DNA of 10,328 bases, from the NCBI GenBank assembly GCA_002454975.1, contig DKJZ01000010.1:1-10328 (forward strand), written 5' to 3'. Source of the stretch: Hylemonella sp. UBA6679 (GTDB taxonomy: Bacteria; Pseudomonadota; Gammaproteobacteria; Burkholderiales; Burkholderiaceae_C). The notes beneath the pieces were generated by a model, which made no database searches, was not told the DNA's origin, and saw nothing but the letters and a program-made list of their open reading frames with translations. Position numbers and translations under genes: made by a program. Positions 6,002-10,328 of this stretch are shown here, piece by piece (within the stretch, counting starts at the first letter, position 1; every line of letters starts with the position of its first letter).

Positions 6002-8626
6002 TCAGAGCTTGCTCTGCACCCAAGCCGGCACGCTTGCCAAAGCTGCGCCCAACTTGCTCGCATCGGTGCCGCCAGCCATGGCCATGTCGGGCTTGCCGCC
6101 GCCTTTGCCGCCCACCTGCTGGGCCACAAAGTTCACCAGCTCGCCAGCCTTGATGCGGCCCACGCTGTCGGCCGTCACACCGGCTGCGAGTTGCACCTTG
6201 TCGCCGTCCACCGCGGCCAACACGATGGCTGCGGTTTTGAGTTTGTCTTTGAGCTTGTCCAAGGTGTCGCGCAGGGTTTTGGCATCCGCGCCTTCGAGCT
6301 TCGCAGCCAGCACCTTGATGCCACCGATCTCTTGCGCCTGGCCCATGAGCTCGTCGCCCTGGCTGGAAGCAAGTTTGCCTTTGAGGGCAGCGATGTCTTT
6401 TTCCAAAGCCTTGACCTGGTCGAGCACCTGGTGGATGCGGCCATTGAGTTCGGCCGTGGGGGCTTTGAGCGTGGCTGCGGCCTGGGCCACGGTGGACTCG
6501 AGCGACTGCAAATACGCCAGCGCGTTGGCGCCTGTCACCGCTTCCACACGGCGCACGCCAGCGGCCACACCGCTCTCACCCACAATTTTGAACAGACCAA
6601 TGTCACCGGTGCGTTGCACGTGGGTGCCACCGCACAACTCGCGGCTCGTGCCGATGTCGAGCACGCGCACGGTCTCGCCGTACTTCTCACCAAAGAGCAT
6701 CATGGCGCCGGTTTTCTGAGCCGATTCGATGTCCATCACACGCGCTTGCGCAGCGGCGTTGGTGAAAATTTCGTCGTTCACTTGCGCTTCGATGCGACGC
6801 ACTTCATCGTCGCTCAAGGGCGCGTTGTGCGCAAAGTCAAAACGGGTGCGCTCGGGCGTGACCAGCGAGCCCTTTTGCTGCACATGCTCGCCCAGCACCT
6901 CGCGCAGCGCTTTGTGCATGAGGTGGGTGGCCGAATGGTTGCGCACGGTGGCTGCGCGCAAGGCGGTGTTCACATGCGCTGTGACGGCATCGCCCACCCT
7001 GAGCGAGCCTGTGGCCAGCATGCCGTGGTGGCCGTACACATCGGCCTTGATTTTGAGGGTGTCTTGCACCTCAAAACTCGCTCCCGTGCTGGCAATCACA
7101 CCCTGGTCGCCCACTTGGCCGCCACTCTCAGCGTAAAAAGGCGTGGCATCGAGCACCACCACACCAGATTGACCTGCATTCAGGCTCTGAGCCGGCGTGC
7201 CATCAAGGTAAATAGCTACAATTTTTGTTGCAGCTTCTAACTTTTCGTAGCCCACAAAATCATTGGCCACACCGCTGTAATCGAGCGCGCGGTCCATCTT
7301 GAACTTGCCTGCGGCGCGTGCCTTGGCCTTTTGCGCTTCCATGGCTGCGGCAAAGCCGGCCTCGTCCACATTCACATCGCGCTCGCGGCACACATCGGCC
7401 GACAAGTCCAAAGGAAAACCGTAGGTGTCGTGCAGCTTGAAGGCCACCTCGCCCGGGAGAACTTGGGTGCCATCGGCCAGGGCCGCGTCCAAGATGCTCA
7501 TGCCGTTTTCCAGGGTTTCAAAGAAGCGTTCTTCTTCGGCCTTGAGCACCTCGGTGATGCGTGTTTGGTCAGCCTTGAGCTTGGGGTAGGCCTCGCCCAT
7601 GAGAGCCACCAGGTCGGCGACCAGCTTGTGGAAGAACGGCGTCTTTTTGCCCAGCTTGTAGCCGTGGCGAATCGCGCGGCGCACGATGCGGCGTTGCACA
7701 TAGCCGCGGCCCTCGTTGGAGGGAATCACACCGTCACACACCAAAAACGCGGTGGCACGGATGTGGTCGGCAATCACGCGCAGGCTCTTGTTGCCCAGGT
7801 CGGTGCAGCCGGTTTCGCGCGCTGCAGCTTGGATGAGCGCGTCGAACAAATCAATCTCGTAATTGCTGTGCACATGCTGCAGAATAGCGGCCAAGCGCTC
7901 CAGGCCCATGCCGGTGTCCACGCAGGGTGCGGGCAAGGGCAACAAGGTGCCATCGGGCTGCATGTCGAACTGCATGAACACGTTGTTCCAGATCTCGATG
8001 TAGCGGTCGCCATCTTGTTCGGGGCTGCCTGGAGGGCCACCCGCCACGTCGGGGCCGTGGTCGAAAAAGATCTCCGAGCACGGGCCACACGGGCCGGTGT
8101 CGGCCATCATCCAAAAGTTGTCGGAGGCGTACTTGGCGCCTTTGTTGTCACCAATGCGCACCACGCGCTCAGGCGGCAGGCCGATGTCTTGCGTCCAGAT
8201 GTTGTAGGCCTCATCGTCGTCAATGTAGACCGTGGCCCAGAGCTTCTCGGCTGGCAGCTTGTAAACCTGCGTGAGCAACTCGTAAGCCCACTTGAGGGAG
8301 TCGCGCTTGAAGTAGTCGCCAAAGCTCCAGTTGCCCAGCATCTCGAAAAACGTGTGGTGACGCGCGGTGTAGCCCACGTTTTCCAAGTCGTTGTGCTTGC
8401 CCCCGGCACGCAAGCAAGCCTGCACCGAGGTGGCCCGCACATACGAGCGTTTGTCGGTGCCCAAAAACACGTCTTTGAACTGCACCATGCCCGAGTTGGT
8501 GAACATCAGCGTGGGGTCGTTGCCCGGCACCAGCGGGCTGCTGGGCACCACCGTGTGGCCCTTGGAAGCAAAGAAGTCCAGAAAGGTCTTGCGGATGTCG
8601 GCAACAGAGAATTGGGGCGTGGTCAT
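6002..8626 (-). CDS. alaS: Alanyl-tRNA synthetase (alanine--tRNA ligase)
   Basis: This cytosolic class II synthetase charges tRNA-Ala with alanine and clears mischarged Ser/Gly-tRNA-Ala. It has 874 residues, against 876 for E. coli AlaRS. Class II motif 2 is RATSVQACLRAGGKHNDLENVG (64-85, split here as RATSVQACLR and AGGKHNDLENVG) with HHTFFEMLGNWSFGDYF after it; GPCGPCSE is at 178-185 and motif 3 is GMGLERL (239-245). The editing-site zinc ligands are intact: H564 and H568 in HSATH, C665 and H669 in CGGTH. The C-Ala domain ends with GGKGGGKPDMAMAGGT and AWVQSKL. The frame extends 16 codons upstream to 8674, but the ATG at 8626 starts at the conserved N-terminus (MTTPQFSVADIRKTFLDFF) and lies downstream of a consensus -10. 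It converges with the acyltransferase gene and diverges from the gabD-like gene. A short AT-rich repeat-like block occurs in the variable segment around residues 464-471. Confidence 0.98.
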   Translation of the reverse strand: MTTPQFSVADIRKTFLDFFASKGHTVVPSSPLVPGNDPTLMFTNSGMVQFKDVFLGTDKRSYVRATSVQACLRAGGKHNDLENVGYTARHHTFFEMLGNWSFGDYFKRDSLKWAYELLTQVYKLPAEKLWATVYIDDDEAYNIWTQDIGLPPERVVRIGDNKGAKYASDNFWMMADTGPCGPCSEIFFDHGPDVAGGPPGSPEQDGDRYIEIWNNVFMQFDMQPDGTLLPLPAPCVDTGMGLERLAAILQHVHSNYEIDLFDALIQAAARETGCTDLGNKSLRVIADHIRATAFLVCDGVIPSNEGRGYVQRRIVRRAIRHGYKLGKKTPFFHKLVADLVALMGEAYPKLKADQTRITEVLKAEEERFFETLENGMSILDAALADGTQVLPGEVAFKLHDTYGFPLDLSADVCRERDVNVDEAGFAAAMEAQKAKARAAGKFKMDRALDYSGVANDFVGYEKLEAATKIVAIYLDGTPAQSLNAGQSGVVVLDATPFYAESGGQVGDQGVIASTGASFEVQDTLKIKADVYGHHGMLATGSLRVGDAVTAHVNTALRAATVRNHSATHLMHKALREVLGEHVQQKGSLVTPERTRFDFAHNAPLSDDEVRRIEAQVNDEIFTNAAAQARVMDIESAQKTGAMMLFGEKYGETVRVLDIGTSRELCGGTHVQRTGDIGLFKIVGESGVAAGVRRVEAVTGANALAYLQSLESTVAQAAATLKAPTAELNGRIHQVLDQVKALEKDIAALKGKLASSQGDELMGQAQEIGGIKVLAAKLEGADAKTLRDTLDKLKDKLKTAAIVLAAVDGDKVQLAAGVTADSVGRIKAGELVNFVAQQVGGKGGGKPDMAMAGGTDASKLGAALASVPAWVQSKL
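7214..7235. repeat. AGCT-type imperfect palindrome inside alaS
   Basis: On the minus strand AGCTGCAA and TTGTAGCT flank the 6-base centre CAAAAA, giving an 8-bp stem with one G-T wobble pair. It stands out as an AT-rich island in a GC-rich gene. It aligns gap-free to the palindrome at 1693-1716 and is in frame, encoding AATKIVAI in the variable segment upstream of the editing domain. The reading frame is not broken and the protein is of normal length. Confidence 0.5.
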
Positions 8627-8673
8627 GGAAGGGTCCAAATAAAGGGCTGGGCGCTGGGCACAGACAACCCTCA

Positions 8674-8679
8674 ATTATA
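8674..8679 (-). promoter_or_regulatory. -10 element of the alaS promoter
   Basis: The minus strand carries the perfect consensus TATAAT here, 47 bp upstream of the alaS ATG, which predicts a leader of about 40 bases. No convincing -35 hexamer is seen 16-18 bp further upstream. The region 8627-8795 between the divergent starts of alaS and the gabD-like gene contains no other strong promoter on either strand. Confidence 0.6.
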
Positions 8680-8785
8680 GGTTTGGCATACGTCCTACTA
8701 CGCAGGCAGGGGCTGCGAGGCCGCGCTATGCTTGGGGTTTGTTCAGCACACTTAATCACAGACTGCTTGAAACCGGCACCTGCAT

Positions 8786-8790
8786 GGAGA
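8786..8790 (+). promoter_or_regulatory. Ribosome binding site deciding the gabD-like start
   Basis: GGAGA lies 5 bases before the ATG at 8796 and 11 bases before the ATG at 8802. A third ATG at 8784 overlaps this site and has no Shine-Dalgarno sequence of its own, so 8796 is preferred. Confidence 0.55.
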
Positions 8791-8795
8791 CCCCT

Positions 8796-10295
8796 ATGGA
8801 CATGAAAGCTTCCCCACTGGCCTTGCTCAACAACCACAGCCTGCTCAAAACCGATGCGCTGCTCAATGGCGCCTGGGTGGCCAAGCCCAGCGCCGACCAC
8901 GGCCGCGGTGCACGTTTTGACGTGAACGACCCCGCCACTGGCCTGAAACTGGCCGATGTGGCCAACCTGGGGGCTGCTGACGCCAAAGCCGCGATTGCCG
9001 CGGCCAACGCCGCCTGGCCCGCCTGGCGCAGCAAAACCGGCAAAGAGCGCCATGCGATTTTGCTCAAGTGGTTCCAGTTGCTCATGGCCAACCAAGACGA
9101 CTTGGGCCGCATCCTCACGGCCGAGCAAGGCAAGCCCTACGCCGAGGCCAAAGGTGAAATTGCCTATGGCGCAAGCTTTGTGGAGTGGTTTGCCGAAGAG
9201 GCCAAGCGCGTCAACGGCGAAACCCTGCCCCAGTTCGACAACAACCGCCGCCTGATGGTCATCAAGCAGCCCATCGGCGTGTGCGCCGCCATCACGCCCT
9301 GGAACTTCCCGCTGGCCATGATCACGCGCAAAGTGGCCCCGGCCCTGGCCGCGGGTTGCCCGGTGATCATCAAGCCCGCTGAGTTGACACCTTTGACCGC
9401 CTTGGCCGCAGCTGAATTGGCCGTGCAAGCCGGCATTCCTGCTGGTGTGCTCAACATCTTGACGGCCGACAGCGAGAACTCGATTGCCATTGGCAAGGTG
9501 CTGTGCGAGAGCGACGTGGTGCGCCACATCAGCTTCACAGGTTCTACCGAAGTGGGCCGCATTTTGATGGCGCAAAGCGCGCCCACCGTGAAAAAAATGT
9601 CGCTCGAACTCGGTGGCAACGCGCCCTTCATTGTGTTTGACGACGCCGACCTGGACTCCGCCGTGGAAGGCGCCATGGCCAGCAAATACCGCAACGCTGG
9701 CCAAACCTGCGTGTGCGCCAACCGCATTTACGTGCAAGCCGGTGTGTACGACGCCTTTGTGGAAAAGTTTGCCGCCAAGGTGCGCACCATCAAGGTGGGC
9801 AACGGCTTTGAGGCTGGCGTGTCGCAAGGCCCGCTGATTGAAGACGCTGCCGTCGAAAAAGTTCAGCGCCACGTGGCCGATGCGGTGGCCAAGGGCGGCA
9901 AGGTGCTCACCGGCGGCAACAAGCTACAAGGCCAGTTTTTTGAGCCCACCGTGATTGCCAACGCCACAGCCGACATGGCCTGCGCCACCGAAGAAACCTT
10001 TGGCCCCTTTGCCCCGGTGTTCAAGTTCAACACCGAGCAAGAGGTGATTGATGCGGCCAACAACACCATTTTTGGCTTGGCCAGCTACTTCTACAGCCGT
10101 GACGTGGGCCGCATTTTCCGCGTGAGCGAAGCGCTGGAATACGGCATGGTGGGTGTGAACGTGGGCGTGTTGGCCACCGAGCATGTGCCTTTTGGTGGCG
10201 TCAAGCAGTCGGGCCTGGGCCGCGAAGGCTCCAGCCACGGCATGGAAGACTATGTGGAGATGAAGTACCTCTGCCTGGGCGACATCCTGAAGTAA
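8796..10295 (+). CDS. gabD: Succinate-semialdehyde dehydrogenase-like aldehyde dehydrogenase (GabD type)
   Basis: This 499-residue cytosolic aldehyde dehydrogenase closely follows E. coli GabD through most of its length. GabD oxidises succinate semialdehyde to succinate in GABA and related catabolism. Active-site features, numbered from the ATG at 8796, are N170 in ITPWNFPLAMITRK, the general base E271 in LELGGNAPF, and the nucleophile C305 in NAGQTCVCANR, with the neighbouring C307 that forms a redox disulfide in some homologues. EETFGPFAPVF and the C-terminal PFGGVKQSGLGREGS are typical. The cofactor segment reads KPAELTP (K193-P199), with Glu at 196 where NADP-using E. coli GabD has Ser (KPASQTP); this suggests NAD preference. 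The frame extends back to a TTG at 8739, but the GGAGA site favours 8796. The gene is divergent from alaS, and a tRNA begins 12 bp after its stop with no terminator between. Glutarate semialdehyde is another possible substrate. Confidence 0.9.
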   Translation: MDMKASPLALLNNHSLLKTDALLNGAWVAKPSADHGRGARFDVNDPATGLKLADVANLGAADAKAAIAAANAAWPAWRSKTGKERHAILLKWFQLLMANQDDLGRILTAEQGKPYAEAKGEIAYGASFVEWFAEEAKRVNGETLPQFDNNRRLMVIKQPIGVCAAITPWNFPLAMITRKVAPALAAGCPVIIKPAELTPLTALAAAELAVQAGIPAGVLNILTADSENSIAIGKVLCESDVVRHISFTGSTEVGRILMAQSAPTVKKMSLELGGNAPFIVFDDADLDSAVEGAMASKYRNAGQTCVCANRIYVQAGVYDAFVEKFAAKVRTIKVGNGFEAGVSQGPLIEDAAVEKVQRHVADAVAKGGKVLTGGNKLQGQFFEPTVIANATADMACATEETFGPFAPVFKFNTEQEVIDAANNTIFGLASYFYSRDVGRIFRVSEALEYGMVGVNVGVLATEHVPFGGVKQSGLGREGSSHGMEDYVEMKYLCLGDILK

Positions 10296-10307
10296 ACTTC
10301 AAAGGCT

Positions 10308-10328
10308 GCGGGTGTCGTTCAATGGTAG
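10308..10328 (+). tRNA. tRNA-Gly, 5' part only (cut by window edge)
   Basis: The last 21 bases fit the 5' end of a bacterial tRNA. They contain an acceptor strand GCGGGTG (10308-10314), T at position 8, a D-stem strand GTTC (10317-10320), a D-loop AATGGTA with A14 and the conserved GG pair, and a G beginning the returning D-stem. GCGGGTG at the start with this D-arm is typical of a glycine tRNA in my recollection; CCC or TCC anticodon types are the likeliest. The anticodon lies beyond the window, so the isoacceptor cannot be read. Confidence 0.75.

Noticed and set aside
7331..8680. 449-codon plus-strand open frame opposite alaS
   Set aside because: It lies antisense to a full-length, motif-complete alaS. 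Its translation is rich in His, Gln, Ala and Arg with no recognisable domain, as expected from the mirror frame of a GC-rich gene.
8701..8717. Small hairpin CGCAG-7 nt-CTGCG between alaS and the gabD-like gene
   Set aside because: A 5-bp stem in GC-rich DNA is expected by chance. There is no T-run and no riboswitch-like conserved sequence around it.
8683..8732. Possible gabD promoter (TTGGCA at 8683, TATGCT at 8727)
   Set aside because: The two hexamers are 38 bp apart, far from the 16-18 bp spacing needed, and neither has a partner at the right distance.
8220..9872. 550-codon minus-strand open frame across the alaS start and the gabD-like gene
   Set aside because: It is antisense to the strongly supported gabD-like gene and also runs through the alaS 5' end and the promoter region in a different frame. 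It shows no domain, only composition-driven absence of stops.

Overview
The window looks like a chromosomal stretch from a GC-rich betaproteobacterium, most likely Burkholderiales, family Comamonadaceae (Rhodoferax/Limnohabitans/Polaromonas-like). The reasons are a Bug/TctC-type periplasmic binding protein without its own permease, a long FAD-linked 2-hydroxyacid dehydrogenase, beta-proteobacterial-looking AlaRS and succinate-semialdehyde dehydrogenase sequences, and short AT-rich 'AGCT...AGCT' imperfect palindromes of a kind I associate from memory with Comamonadaceae. Genus assignment is inference only.

Left part (1-4850). A minus-strand FAD-linked oxidase runs off the left edge (1-1660). 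It is preceded on the same strand by a GntR/FCD regulator (1753-2421). Facing away from these is a plus-strand pair, a serine--glyoxylate-type aminotransferase (2576-3793) and a Tat-type Bug/TctC solute-binding protein (3831-4808), closed by a clear intrinsic terminator (4826-4850). The AT-rich divergent region (2422-2575) carries two matching inverted repeats of the form TTGTATNCAA, 62 bp apart. One overlaps the putative -10 of the aminotransferase promoter and the other lies just upstream of the regulator's own start codon. I read this as a GntR-controlled module for uptake and oxidation of a 2-hydroxyacid to a 2-oxoacid (glycolate to glyoxylate is one possibility) followed by transamination. 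The layout recalls the GlcC/glcD arrangement of E. coli, but the substrate is not proven by the sequence.

Middle part (4851-8730). A plus-strand membrane acyltransferase of the acyltransferase-3 family (about 4884-5993) converges with alaS (6002-8626, minus strand), with only 8 bp between the stop codons. alaS is full length with intact aminoacylation, editing and C-Ala motifs, and has a consensus -10 about 48 bp upstream of its start.

Right part (8731-10328). A plus-strand succinate-semialdehyde dehydrogenase-like gene (8796-10295) is followed after only 12 bp by what appears to be the 5' end of a tRNA-Gly gene, cut by the window edge. Almost all of the window is coding, and no gene-free stretch exceeds 300 bases. 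I saw no CRISPR array, insertion sequence, prophage gene or defence system, and nothing that amounts to a wholly new system. The most interesting items are the paired operators, the small repeat family that occurs also inside coding genes, and the gabD-tRNA junction.
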